From positions 1-51,225 of the forward strand of contig JAAYCM010000061.1 in the NCBI GenBank assembly GCA_012729765.1: a stretch of DNA of 51,225 nucleotides, given 5' to 3'. Both the position numbers and the translations under genes were made by a program. Each line of letters opens with the position of its first letter. The stretch's first letter is position 1. Shown piece by piece: positions 7,785 to 16,276 of the stretch. The DNA is from Chloroflexota bacterium. GTDB taxonomy: Bacteria > Chloroflexota > Anaerolineae > Aggregatilineales > Aggregatilineaceae. The notes beneath the pieces were generated by a model. The model saw only the letters and a list, made by a program, of their open reading frames with translations, had not been told where the DNA came from and searched no databases.

Positions 7785-10253
7785 ATGAAGACTGCACGCG
7801 CACTCGTGATCATCCTGGTTGTCGTAGGGCTGCTGGCCGCCGTGACGGTGGGGGGCTTCGCCTACTATACCGTGCGCCGCCCGCTGCCCAAGCAGGCCGG
7901 TGAAGTGCGCGTGCCCGGTGCGCGGGACGGGATCACGATCTACCGCGACGGCTGGGGCGTGCCGCATATCTACGCCGCGACCGCTTATGACCTGTTCTTC
8001 GCGCAGGGCTTCGTCCACGCGCAGGATCGCTGGTGGCAGATGGACGTGGGCCGTCACCTGGGGCGCGGCACGCTGAGCGAGCTGCTGGGCGAGAACGAGG
8101 CTGTCCAGCAAACGGACCGGTTGGTGCGCGCGCTGGGCTGGCCGGAGATCGCGCGGGCAGGCTGGGACGCAGCCTCACCGGAATCGCAGCAAACGCTGAT
8201 GGCCTATGCCGCCGGAGTCAACGCCTACATCCGGGAGCGCTCGCCGGGCGAACTGGCGCTGGAATATACCGCGCTCGATGCGGACGAGGTGAGCGTCACG
8301 CCCTGGCTGCCGCTCGATTCGCTGGCGTGGGCGGTCGCGCTGCACTGGCAGTCCGGCGGAAACGCGATCCAGGAGATCCAGCACGCGCTGGCCCTGACAC
8401 GCGTCGATGAAGCGATGCTGGTCCTCGCCGCACCGCCGGCCCTGGGCGATGCGACGCCGTACCATGTGCCCCCCGGCACCGATTATTCGCGCCTGCCGCT
8501 CGATGATGCGCTGGCCGGGCTGAGTCTGCTCGGACCCTCAGACACCATCGAAAGCAGCGGGTGGGCCGTCTCCGGGGCGCGGACCGCGTCGGGCAGGCCG
8601 CTGCTGGCGGTCGCGCCCGGCGGCCCGGTCCAGATGCCGTCGCCCTGGTACGAAAACAGCCTGTTCTGCGTCGAGCTGTCGGACGACTGCCCCTACACCG
8701 TGACCGGGTTCAGCGTGCCGGGCCTGCCGGCAATCATCAACGGGCACAATGACGCGATCGCGTGGGGCTTCACGACCGCCTGGATCGACGAGCAGGATGT
8801 GTTCATCGTCCAGCTCGATCCCGACAACCCGGCGCGCTATGCCTGGGACGGCGGCTGGCGCGAGATGACCGTCAGCGACTACCGTCTGTCGATCAACGGG
8901 CAGGATACGCCGCAGCCGGGCACGGTCTATCGCACGCACCTCGGCCCGGTGATCGCCACCTCGGCCCCGCTGCTGCGCCGCGATCAGGCGCTGGTGCTGG
9001 GCTGGACCGGATACGACGCCCCGACCGATCTGATCGCTTCGCTGCTGCACCTGAACCGCGCCCAAAACTGGGACGCCTTCCGCGCCGCGCTGCGCGCCTG
9101 GGGTGGGGCGGCGTCGAATGTGCTGTATGCCGATGTCGAAGGCAATATCGGCTGCCAGCTGGCGGGGCGTGTCCCGGCGCGTGCGGATGATCACAGCGGG
9201 CTGCTGCCGGTGCCGGTGCAGGATGCATCCGGCGCGTGGGACGGCCTGCTGCCGTTCGAGGCGCTGCCTTCGGTCTACAACCCGGCGCGCGGCTATCTGA
9301 TCGCGGCGAATCAGGCTATCGCCCCGGTTGAGGAGTCGGCCCGGCTCTCCGCCACGTGGGACACCGGCAATCGCGCGGCGCGGATCGAGGCGCGGCTGCT
9401 GGATCACGACGCGCACACGACCGAGACGTTTGCCGGTATCCAGGCCGATACCTTCAGCGCGTTTGCCGAGGCGATGCTGCCCTACCTGCTCGAACTCAAG
9501 TTCGAGGACGACGCGCTGGCCGAGCTGCGCGACTGGCTGGCCGGGTGGGATTTCCGCTTCACGGTGGACAGCCCGCAGGCGGCGCTGTTCGGCGATTTCT
9601 GGCTGCGGCTGGTCGAGTTCACCTATGGCGACGAATTGGGCGTGCTGCCCTGCGACTGCGCCGCCACGCGCCAGGGGATGCTCCGGCTGCTGGAGCAGGC
9701 CAACCATCCCTGGTGGGATGACGTGCAGACGCGCTTCGTGGTCGAGCGGCGCGACGCGATGCTGCGCAGGGCGTTCGAGCGCGCCGTGATCGACCTGACG
9801 CGCACGCTGGGCGGCAGCCGCGACGAGTGGCGCTGGGGCGATCTGCACCAGGCGCGCTTCACCAGCCTGCCCGCCAGCCGGATCGCGGTCGATCTGATCC
9901 GCGAGCAGTTCGAGCGGGGGCCGGTCCCGCTGAGTGGCAGCGGCGACACGATCAACGCCACGCGCAGCGCCGCCGTGCCCGACGCGCGCTATACGGTCGC
10001 CAGCGCGCCCGCCGCCCGATTGATCATCGATCTGGACAATTTCGAGAGCAGCCGCGCGATCCACATGACCGGCCAGAGCAGCCATCTTGCCAGCCAGCAC
10101 TACGGCGACATGATCGACCCCTGGCGCTTTGTCGAATATCACGCCCTGCTGTGGCAGCGCACCAGCATCGAGGAATCGGCCCAGGCGATCCTGACACTGG
10201 AACCGATCCGCCCCATTGACGACGGCAACGCCGCGCCCAGGCCGCCCTTCTGA
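7785..10253 (+). CDS. Penicillin acylase family (Ntn-hydrolase) protein
   Basis: The 822-residue product has an N-terminal membrane anchor or signal (~residues 7-28) and the acylase layout: DGITIYRDGWGVPHIYA, FAQGFVHAQDRWWQMDVGRHLGRGTLSELLG, then the autoprocessing site. These enzymes cleave themselves so that a Ser becomes the nucleophile of the beta chain, then hydrolyse amides such as acyl-homoserine lactones or beta-lactam side chains. Here the site is ESSGWAVSG (Ser257, S-S-G-W), where relatives have G-S-N-x-W. The usual ANDPHL just after is replaced by AVAPGGP. The oxyanion region NVLYADVEGNIGCQLAGRVP is normal. The ATG at 7785 is chosen because the signal starts there; a TTG at 7749 is in frame. 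Family is certain; substrate is unknown and the altered active-site rim may mean changed specificity. Confidence 0.9.
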   Translation: MKTARALVIILVVVGLLAAVTVGGFAYYTVRRPLPKQAGEVRVPGARDGITIYRDGWGVPHIYAATAYDLFFAQGFVHAQDRWWQMDVGRHLGRGTLSELLGENEAVQQTDRLVRALGWPEIARAGWDAASPESQQTLMAYAAGVNAYIRERSPGELALEYTALDADEVSVTPWLPLDSLAWAVALHWQSGGNAIQEIQHALALTRVDEAMLVLAAPPALGDATPYHVPPGTDYSRLPLDDALAGLSLLGPSDTIESSGWAVSGARTASGRPLLAVAPGGPVQMPSPWYENSLFCVELSDDCPYTVTGFSVPGLPAIINGHNDAIAWGFTTAWIDEQDVFIVQLDPDNPARYAWDGGWREMTVSDYRLSINGQDTPQPGTVYRTHLGPVIATSAPLLRRDQALVLGWTGYDAPTDLIASLLHLNRAQNWDAFRAALRAWGGAASNVLYADVEGNIGCQLAGRVPARADDHSGLLPVPVQDASGAWDGLLPFEALPSVYNPARGYLIAANQAIAPVEESARLSATWDTGNRAARIEARLLDHDAHTTETFAGIQADTFSAFAEAMLPYLLELKFEDDALAELRDWLAGWDFRFTVDSPQAALFGDFWLRLVEFTYGDELGVLPCDCAATRQGMLRLLEQANHPWWDDVQTRFVVERRDAMLRRAFERAVIDLTRTLGGSRDEWRWGDLHQARFTSLPASRIAVDLIREQFERGPVPLSGSGDTINATRSAAVPDARYTVASAPAARLIIDLDNFESSRAIHMTGQSSHLASQHYGDMIDPWRFVEYHALLWQRTSIEESAQAILTLEPIRPIDDGNAAPRPPF

Positions 10254-10427
10254 TCTCACCTCACACTTTTAGGTTCATTGTCATAGGCGTAAGAGCAAGC
10301 AAACATTAGCTTCAAATTTTAACGCTGCTTTTATGCAGATTTGATGTCGCCCGGCGACAATGAATGCAGGGTGGGCAACACATGGGGTTTACAGCCTGGG
10401 ACGCATCCCCCAAAGCAGCCAATACTC

Positions 10428-10862
10428 ATGCAAAGCTTACTCTCTTGGTATTTCAGCGATATCAGCACTGTCTCATTTTTGAATGTGGAGGCCGAGATTA
10501 CTCTCACGCTTCACAGCAGCGGAGTCTGCGAAATTCAGCTCAGCGATGAGCTAACGCTGGACCTGACACAGGGTATCGTGGAACAGGTGCAGACCTATAA
10601 CCGGGAGCATGCGCCGTGCAGCGGGCTGCTGCTGGACGTCAGCCGGGTTGCACCGCTCAGTATGGTGCGTCTCAGTGGGCTGATCGATGTCCTGACTCAA
10701 CTGCGCGTCCCGATTGCGGTTGTATTTCTGTGGAATCAGCAGCGCGAGCTGGCTCAACTGCTGCATCATACCCTGACCTACCCAGAGCATGTCCGCTACT
10801 TCACACAGCAGGAAGACGCGTGGCTCTACCTGGAGCCATCTGGCGGCGGCGAGATAGTCTAG
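10428..10862 (+). CDS. STAS-like regulatory protein
   Basis: The ~144-residue protein has a beta-alpha pattern like STAS/anti-anti-sigma domains: LTLHSSGVCEIQLSDELTLDL, a helix GIVEQVQTYNREHAP, the strand GLLLDVSRVAPLSMVRLSGL ending in a helix, then VPIAVVFLWNQQ and a C-terminal AWLYLEPS. Proteins of this kind often record background (FlaviN-like or Rsb-type) signalling by partner switching. No conserved DSxG phospho-site is evident; the matching stretch reads SMVRLSG. The start is uncertain: the open frame reaches 10341 (ATG at 10344), and I chose the ATG at 10428 because the earlier 28 residues look unlike the domain. Ribosome sites are weak for both. Base composition is somewhat lower in GC than its neighbours. 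Its TAG stop is inside CTAG beside repeat copy 2. Confidence 0.55.
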   Translation: MQSLLSWYFSDISTVSFLNVEAEITLTLHSSGVCEIQLSDELTLDLTQGIVEQVQTYNREHAPCSGLLLDVSRVAPLSMVRLSGLIDVLTQLRVPIAVVFLWNQQRELAQLLHHTLTYPEHVRYFTQQEDAWLYLEPSGGGEIV

Positions 10863-11051
10863 CGTAGCGGCTGTTATGCACTTTTACCCCCCATCTCCCG
10901 GCCCCTTCCCCCATGCTGTCGCGGAGAGAAGGGGGCAGTGTTTTTCAAGTCCTTCCCTCATTTTGGGGGAAGGATTTAGGATGGGGGGCAGGCGTGGCTT
11001 CGCCTCGTTCAGCATTCCAAAGAGCATAACATGCTCTAGCGCGTGTTATGC
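10859..11051. mobile_element. MITE-like element around repeat copy 2
   Basis: Core repeat copy 2 occupies 10887-10988. Imperfect terminal inverted repeats flank it: TAGCGGCTGTTATGCACTTT at 10865 and, in reverse, TAGAGCATGTTATGCTCTTT ending at 11039 (16 of 20 match). The left edge is 2 bp from the TAG stop of the STAS-like gene, the right edge is a CTAG at 11036-11039. A further inverted end, TAGCGCGTGTTATGC, follows at 11037-11051, so two ends meet back to back. No transposase is present. Confidence 0.65.
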
Positions 11052-11074
11052 CTAACGCGCTCTGGTCGCCCTGA

Positions 11075-12424
11075 TCAGTCGCTTTGGCGGGATAGCAGGG
11101 TCCGCACCAGCGCGAGCGCCTGCGCCGCGACCAGCGCCAGGAGCGCGATCCAGACGGCCTGCTGGCCGCGTGCCGCCTGTTCGAGCACGGGCGAGGGCGG
11201 CGTCACGATCTCGATCACCTGATTGTCCCCAAACTCGAACGGATTCTCCCCACGCGCCAGCAGCCGGGCGGCCTCACCGGGCGACAACTGTTCCGGGCGG
11301 TAGCGTTCCGACGTGACGACATGGAACTTGCTGCCATCGGGGCGGGCGTGGGTTTCGATCTGGGCGGAGCGCGTGTTGAGCACATCGAACACATACAGCT
11401 CGCGCACCAGCACCATCACCACGATCGCCAGCGGCAGCGCCAGCAGCAGCCCCATGAACCCGAACAGAGCGGCGGCGATCACCTGGGCGATCAACACCGT
11501 CGCGGCGGGCAGCGCGATCTGGCGGCTCATGATGCGCGGCATGATCAGGTTGCTCTGAATCTGCTGCGTGGCGATATAAGCCAGGATCGTCCAGGGAGCC
11601 AGCGCCGGGTCCTCGGCCAGCGCGACCAGTATGGCGGGGATGACCGAGATGATCGAGCCGATGTTGGGGATGAACTCCATCAGCCCGGCGATCATGCCGA
11701 GCGCCAGCGGGTTGGGCAGGCCCAGGACCACGCCGGTGATGAACGTAATGAGCGAGCCGAGCATCGTCATCGAGATCAACTGGCCGATGAACCAGCGCTG
11801 GATGATCTGCCCCAACTGCTCCAGGATGAGCAGGGCGCGCGGGCGGTAGCTGCCAGGCACCAGGATCAACATGCCTTCCAGATAGTCGCCGGGGTCGGTG
11901 ACGAAGAAGATTGCGATCAGCATAATGAACAGGATATTGGCGATCACCCCGCCGATGCCTGACAGGAAGGGGAAGATATTGCGCGTGACCTGCCCGGCCT
12001 GGTCTACCACGAAATCGCGCGCGTCGCCTTCGGTGACCTGCTGCCAGTCGATCTTGGGTAGCCAGGTATTTTCTTCGGCCAGCCGGTCATACTCGGAGCG
12101 CGCTTCCTCGAAGGCGTCCGGCAGGGCCGCCCCCAGGTTGCCGATCTGCTCGACGAAGGCGGGCACGATCAGCACCACCAGCAGCACGAGCACGAGCAGC
12201 AGGCCCAGCATGGTGATCAGAATACTCAGGCCCCGGCTGACTCCCATGCTTTGCAGGCGGCGCACCGGCACCTGGATGACGATTGCGAAAATCCCGGCGA
12301 GAAAGACCAGCAGCAGGACCGCGCGCAGTTCCCACGCCGCCAGCAGCAGAATAACCACCAGGGCCGTGACGAGCACGCGCAGCGTGTAGTCGCCAAGCGA
12401 AACGCGCGGAGCAGCGGGCAGCAT
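11075..12424 (-). CDS. AI-2E family (PerM/YdiK-type) membrane permease
   Basis: The 449-residue protein has about eight membrane segments in the AI-2E/PerM arrangement: two near the N-terminus (LRVLVTALVVILLLAAW, VLLLVFLAGIFAIVIQ), one in ISILITMLGLLLVLVLLVVLIVP, a soluble loop ~residues 110-180, then a cluster of five containing QLISMTMLGSLITFITGVVLGLPNPLALG and the signature region GLMEFIPNIGSIISVIPAILVAL. Members export small molecules or ions; AI-2 export has been shown for only a few. A C-terminal soluble region (~360-420) and a last hydrophobic helix follow. ATG at 12422-12424 follows GAGGGGGGAAACC; residues upstream in the open frame are Cys-rich and not family-like. It follows the small membrane gene at 12450 by 25 bp. 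Confidence 0.85.
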   Translation of the reverse strand: MLPAAPRVSLGDYTLRVLVTALVVILLLAAWELRAVLLLVFLAGIFAIVIQVPVRRLQSMGVSRGLSILITMLGLLLVLVLLVVLIVPAFVEQIGNLGAALPDAFEEARSEYDRLAEENTWLPKIDWQQVTEGDARDFVVDQAGQVTRNIFPFLSGIGGVIANILFIMLIAIFFVTDPGDYLEGMLILVPGSYRPRALLILEQLGQIIQRWFIGQLISMTMLGSLITFITGVVLGLPNPLALGMIAGLMEFIPNIGSIISVIPAILVALAEDPALAPWTILAYIATQQIQSNLIMPRIMSRQIALPAATVLIAQVIAAALFGFMGLLLALPLAIVVMVLVRELYVFDVLNTRSAQIETHARPDGSKFHVVTSERYRPEQLSPGEAARLLARGENPFEFGDNQVIEIVTPPSPVLEQAARGQQAVWIALLALVAAQALALVRTLLSRQSD

Positions 12425-12449
12425 ACGGTTTCCCCCCTCAGAGGCAGCG

Positions 12450-12662
12450 TTAGAGCACGATCTTACCCAGGGCCAGCAGCAGCACGAAGCCTGACAGCAG
12501 CGTGACAAGAAAGCAGCCAATCGAGACAAACATACGCTCGGCGGCTGTCATGCCGAAGATACGGTCGCTGCCGACGCCGCTGGCGGCATAGGTTTCGTAA
12601 CTCTCGATCACTTCTTCTTCTTCAAGCGCTGACCGGCGCAGATCATCAATATCACCCGACAT
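12450..12662 (-). CDS. Small single-span membrane protein
   Basis: This is a 70-residue protein with an acidic N-terminal half (DIDDLRRSALEEEEVIESYETYAASG) and one C-terminal membrane helix (MFVSIGCFLVTLLSGFVLLLALGKIVL). A strong ribosome site, CAGGAGAATTCACG, precedes the ATG. It lies 25 bp upstream of the AI-2E-type permease on the same strand, so an accessory role to that permease is plausible but only inferred. I do not recognise a named family. Confidence 0.7.
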   Translation of the reverse strand: MSGDIDDLRRSALEEEEVIESYETYAASGVGSDRIFGMTAAERMFVSIGCFLVTLLSGFVLLLALGKIVL

Positions 12663-12755
12663 CGTGAATTCTCCTGGCTTTGTCGCAATACACGCCGACT
12701 AGGATACTGGAAAACACGCCGCACGCCAACCGAATCCCCGGCAGCCCGGTATCTG

Positions 12756-13490
12756 TCAGGTGCTCGACTCGGCAGCGGGCAGAAACCAGGCCAGGAAGTC
12801 GCGCTTGCTGCGGGCGAGATCGCGGCTGAGATCGAAGCGCATCGCCGGGAAATCGACCAGATCGTCCCCGACGCGCGCCAGGGCGGACGGCAGCCAGGCG
12901 TGATCGCGCTGGGTGGAGACGCGGCGCAGCACGCCCGCCGCCCCGATCTTGTCCAGCTTGTCGGCGTCGTGCAAAATATCGGCCAGCGTGTCGTCGCCGT
13001 CTTTCAGGATCGCGGCCTGGATCGACTCGATCTGCGACGGGTTGAGCTTGCCGCGCAGCACCCGGCCCACGAAATCGGCCCCCAGCTCTTCATGCGACTC
13101 GCTGCTGCGCAGCTCGTCCAGCTTGGCGACATCGTGGCAGATGCCCATCAGGTACGCCAGCCGGGGATCGGCGTCCTCTTCGGCGGCCAGCGCCACCGCC
13201 ACGCCGGTCACGCGCAGGATATGTGCCCACAGGTGCGGCCAGCCGGGATGCCAGGCCGAGAGCCGCGCGATCACCTGCCGGGTGATGTCGTCGCTGAGCG
13301 CGTCGAGCGGGTCGGCGTCCAGCCATTCGTCGCCCAACTGGTTGACGAAATCCTGCGCGAGCGGGGTCGCGTGGTCTTCCAGCAGGCGCTCGGCCCACGC
13401 CCCAACCGAGTCGAGGTGCTGCTCGGCCCCGGCCAGCAGACCGTCGAGCAGGGCGGCCATCATCTCCGGGTCGATGGAAGGTTGGTTCAC
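12756..13490 (-). CDS. HD-domain phosphohydrolase-like protein
   Basis: The 244-residue cytosolic protein contains the HD metal-site pattern: His in LWAHILRVTGVAVALA (~108), HD in GICHDVAKLDELR (~140), and a later Asp in DILHDADKLDKIGAAGVLRR (~191). This matches the small HD/PDEase hydrolases that act on nucleotides or other phosphate esters. The last segment (RDLARSKRDFLAWFLPAAE) resembles the C-terminus of short HD proteins of the YedJ/YpgQ type. The N-terminal ~75 residues form a helical region without a known domain. Substrate unknown. It is transcribed away from the HTH-CHAD gene across a 233-bp intergenic region. Confidence 0.85.
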   Translation of the reverse strand: MNQPSIDPEMMAALLDGLLAGAEQHLDSVGAWAERLLEDHATPLAQDFVNQLGDEWLDADPLDALSDDITRQVIARLSAWHPGWPHLWAHILRVTGVAVALAAEEDADPRLAYLMGICHDVAKLDELRSSESHEELGADFVGRVLRGKLNPSQIESIQAAILKDGDDTLADILHDADKLDKIGAAGVLRRVSTQRDHAWLPSALARVGDDLVDFPAMRFDLSRDLARSKRDFLAWFLPAAESST

Positions 13491-13723
13491 GACGGCCTCA
13501 TTTCGCGGCAGAGCACATCAGGTTAAATCGCGTCGAATTATATCTTTATATCTAACGATGCTTTAAAAGATGCTTATTCCTGTTACACTTAGGAGTAGCT
13601 TAAGATGACGGTGTGATGTTCTGAGCCTGATCGAACGATCTGCCCGCCAGCGGCCCGCCCTGCATCCTCGATTTTAGGGGCAGATACGTTTCGTGCACAA
13701 CCCTAGCTGACAAGGAGCTGTCT
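13491..13723. other. Intergenic region between divergent HD and HTH-CHAD genes
   Basis: The segment is AT-richer than its surroundings at 13525-13600 (TTATATCTTTATATCTAACG) and must hold the promoters of both divergent genes. I see no small gene and no confident -35/-10 pair. AAGGAGCTGTCT just before 13724 is the ribosome site of the CHAD gene. Confidence 0.5.
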
Positions 13724-15046
13724 GTGATACCTCGCCCTCTGACCGATCATGAGCGTGCGATTCTGCTCTATTTCCGCGATCAAGGCACGCCCGCCGAAGC
13801 CCGGCGCGCGCAGGTGGTCTTGCTGAGCGACGAGAACGCGCCGACCGCCAATATCGCCGCCGCCGTTTCGCTCAGCCCCAACCGGGTCCGGCACTGGGTG
13901 CGCGCCTGGCACGCGCAAGGGCTGGGCATTTTCGAGCGTGTGCCGGAGCATCTGCTGGCCGGGCAGGGGGTGGTGGCGCTTGCCACGCCGAACGGGGCCG
14001 ACGAGAGTCTGGCGGTCGAGGCGGCGGACGAGGATGAAGCCGAAGCAGCGCCGCCCGGCCCGCCGCCGGGAGTCGAGGCGCCGCGCCTGCCGCTGGAACT
14101 GCGCGAGCAGGTCGGCGTGCTGCCGGATGATCCGATGGCCGAGGCGGGGCGCAAGGTGCTGTATTATCACTTCGAGCGGATGCTGCTGAACGAGCCGGGC
14201 AGCCGCCTGGGTGAGGATATCGAGGCGGTGCACGATATGCGGGTGGCAACGCGCCGGATGCGCAGCGCGATGCGGCTGTTCGCGCCCTTCTTCGAGGACG
14301 GGATCGCCAAGCGCTATCGCAAGGGACTGCGCGCGACGGGGGATGCGCTGGGCGCGGTGCGCGATCTGGATGTCTTCGAGGAGAAGGCGGCGAAATTCAT
14401 GCAGGCCAACCCGGAAGCCGATCTGGGGCCGCTGTTCGAGGCGTGGGATCAGCAGCTCCAGCAAGCCCGCGCCGCGCTGATCGAGTACCTGGACAGCCGC
14501 CAGTTTGCGCGCTTCGTCGAGCGCTTCCACACCTTCCTGACCACGCCCGGCCTGGGCGCGCTGCCGGTCGCGGAAGGCGGCGTGCCGATCTACCAGGTGC
14601 GGCATGTTCTCCCCCCACTGATCTACGATCTGTATGAGCGGGTGCGCGCCTATGAGACGGTGGTCGAAGGCGCGCCGATCACCACCCTGCACGCGCTGCG
14701 GATCGAGTTCAAGCGGCTGCGCTATGCGCTGGAATTCTTCGAAGAGGTGCTGGGGCCAGAAGCCCGGCGCGTGATCAAGGAGATCAAGGTGATGCAGGAT
14801 CACCTGGGCGATCTCAACGACGCCGAGGTCGCGGGCCAGCTTCTTCGCGCGTTCGTGGACGAGCAGAGCGCGATCTACAGCGGCATCCCGCTCTTCATCC
14901 GCCCCGATATCAGCGGCGTGATGCACTATGCGACCGCCAAGCAGGCCGAGAAGGAGCATCTGCTGGCGACGTTCCCTGAGGCGTGGGCCAACTTCCTGCG
15001 CGCGGACGTGCGGCGCGATCTGGCGGTGGCGGTGGCGGCGCTCTAG
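13724..15046 (+). CDS. HTH-CHAD fusion protein
   Basis: This is a 440-residue protein starting at GTG with AAGGAGCTGTCT upstream. Residues ~1-75 are a transposase/resolvase-like helix-turn-helix (LTDHERAILLYFRDQGTPAEARRAQVVLL, then ANIAAAVSLSPNRVRHWVRAWHAQGLGIF). A Pro/Ala/acidic linker follows (~85-125). Residues ~130-435 form a CHAD domain: VHDMRVATRRMRSAMRLFAPFF, the repeat copy ITTLHALRIEFKRLRYALEFFEEVLG, and DLNDAEVA. CHAD domains are helical, bind polyphosphate through conserved His/Arg/Lys, and often occur near polyphosphate enzymes, none of which is seen here. The HTH suggests that polyphosphate binding controls DNA binding, or targets polyphosphate to DNA. That link is inference. Its TAG stop is inside CTAG beside repeat copy 3. 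Confidence 0.88.
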   Translation: MIPRPLTDHERAILLYFRDQGTPAEARRAQVVLLSDENAPTANIAAAVSLSPNRVRHWVRAWHAQGLGIFERVPEHLLAGQGVVALATPNGADESLAVEAADEDEAEAAPPGPPPGVEAPRLPLELREQVGVLPDDPMAEAGRKVLYYHFERMLLNEPGSRLGEDIEAVHDMRVATRRMRSAMRLFAPFFEDGIAKRYRKGLRATGDALGAVRDLDVFEEKAAKFMQANPEADLGPLFEAWDQQLQQARAALIEYLDSRQFARFVERFHTFLTTPGLGALPVAEGGVPIYQVRHVLPPLIYDLYERVRAYETVVEGAPITTLHALRIEFKRLRYALEFFEEVLGPEARRVIKEIKVMQDHLGDLNDAEVAGQLLRAFVDEQSAIYSGIPLFIRPDISGVMHYATAKQAEKEHLLATFPEAWANFLRADVRRDLAVAVAAL

Positions 15047-15056
15047 AGGCTGGTAG

Positions 15057-15162
15057 CTCCCATCCCCCGGCCCCTTCCCCCACGCTGTCGCGGAGGGCAG
15101 GGGAGAACAACACCATCTTGCAAGTCCTTCCCACCTTGTGGGGGAAGGATTTAGGATGGGGG
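15057..15162 (+). repeat. C/G-rich intergenic repeat, copy 3
   Basis: The core has the family arms and hairpins: CTCCCATCC at the left, GGATGGGGG at the right, and the four C-run tract. The left flank, TAGAGGCTGGTAGC at 15044, resembles the TAGAGCNTGTTATGC end seen beside copies 2, 4 and 7, and starts at the stop codon of the CHAD gene. No matching right end is evident. Confidence 0.85.
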
Positions 15163-15205
15163 TAAATGTGGTTTTGTCTGCCGTGCGCTTAACCCCACAC
15201 TCGGT

Positions 15206-15230
15206 GGCCGGGGCGTTCCCGGCCTTTTTT
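15206..15230 (+). terminator. Intrinsic terminator after HTH-CHAD
   Basis: A 7-bp stem GGCCGGG/CCCGGCC with a 5-nt loop is followed directly by six T. It ends transcription before the GT2 operon. Confidence 0.9.
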
Positions 15231-15307
15231 GATCTCGCGCCCTGGGCCGATTTGATCTATCCTTAAGGCTGCATCGTTTTGGGTGGGGCAGTCTTAAGGG
15301 AACCCGC

Positions 15308-16276
15308 ATGGATCAGGAGTCCGTTTCCGTCGTCATCCCGGTCTATAATGGCGCGGCCAGCCTGCCGCTGCTGATCGAGCGGCTCCAGCCGGTGCTGGTG
15401 GCGCACGCGTCGCAGGCCGAGATCATCCTGGTCAATGACGACAGCCGCGACAACAGTTGGGATGTGATCGGCCAGCTCGCCCAGGCTCACGACAACGTGC
15501 GCGGCATTAACCTGATGCGCAATTATGGCCAGCACAACGCGCTGCTGTGCGGCATCCGCGCCGCGCAGCATGACGTGATCGTTACGATGGATGACGATTT
15601 GCAGCACCCGCCGGAAGAGATTCCGCTGCTGCTGGCGAAACTGGCCGAAGCCGGCTGCGACGTGGTGTATGGGACGCCCCGCTATGAGCAGCACGGCCTG
15701 TGGCGCAACCTGGCCTCGCGCATCACAAAGCTGGCGCTGCAAGGCGCGATGGGCGCCGACAACGCCCGCAACGCGAGCGCGTTTCGCGTCTTTCGCACCC
15801 GCGTGCGCGAAGCCTTCGCCGATTACCAAAGCCCCTATGTGGTGCTCGACGTGCTGCTGACGTGGGGCACGACTCGCTTCGGAGCGGTCAGCGTGCGGCA
15901 CGAGCCGCGCCGGTTGGGCGTTTCCAACTACACGCTGCGCAAGCTGATCGTGCACGCGATCAATATGATGACCGGCTTCAGCACCCTGCCGCTCCAACTG
16001 GCGAGCTGGACCGGCTTTGCCTTTACCCTGTTCGGGATTGCAGTGCTGATCTATGTGCTGGGGCGTTACGCCATCGAGGGCGGCAGCGTGCCGGGGTTCC
16101 CGTTCCTGGCCTCGGTGATCGCGCTCTTTTCGGGCGCGCAGTTGTTCGCGCTGGGGATCATGGGCGAGTATCTGGCGCGAATGCACATGCGCAGTATGGG
16201 GCGTCCCTACAGCGCGATTCGTGAACAGGTTGGCTTTCCATCGGCGGGCGGGGAGGAACAGCATGAGCGAGGCTGA
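15308..16276 (+). CDS. GT2 glycosyltransferase (polyprenyl-phosphate sugar transferase-like)
   Basis: The 322-residue protein is a DPM1/ArnC-type GT-A enzyme: N-terminal SVSVVIPVYNGAASLPLLIERL, EIILVNDDSRDNSW, NYGQHNALLCGI, and the metal-binding DxD in TMDDDLQHPPEEI (~96-105). Two C-terminal membrane helices (~228-250, ~262-290) place it on the inner face of the membrane, where relatives join a nucleotide sugar to undecaprenyl phosphate. It begins an operon: its stop overlaps the next gene by 14 bp, and that gene overlaps the aminotransferase. The sugar is likely the acetylated amino-deoxy sugar made by those two enzymes, though this is inferred from position. There is a terminator just upstream, so the operon has its own promoter. 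Confidence 0.9.
   Translation: MDQESVSVVIPVYNGAASLPLLIERLQPVLVAHASQAEIILVNDDSRDNSWDVIGQLAQAHDNVRGINLMRNYGQHNALLCGIRAAQHDVIVTMDDDLQHPPEEIPLLLAKLAEAGCDVVYGTPRYEQHGLWRNLASRITKLALQGAMGADNARNASAFRVFRTRVREAFADYQSPYVVLDVLLTWGTTRFGAVSVRHEPRRLGVSNYTLRKLIVHAINMMTGFSTLPLQLASWTGFAFTLFGIAVLIYVLGRYAIEGGSVPGFPFLASVIALFSGAQLFALGIMGEYLARMHMRSMGRPYSAIREQVGFPSAGGEEQHERG

Noticed and set aside
8538..10259. 573-residue minus-strand frame opposite the acylase
   Set aside because: It is antisense to a well-supported gene and has no recognisable domain.
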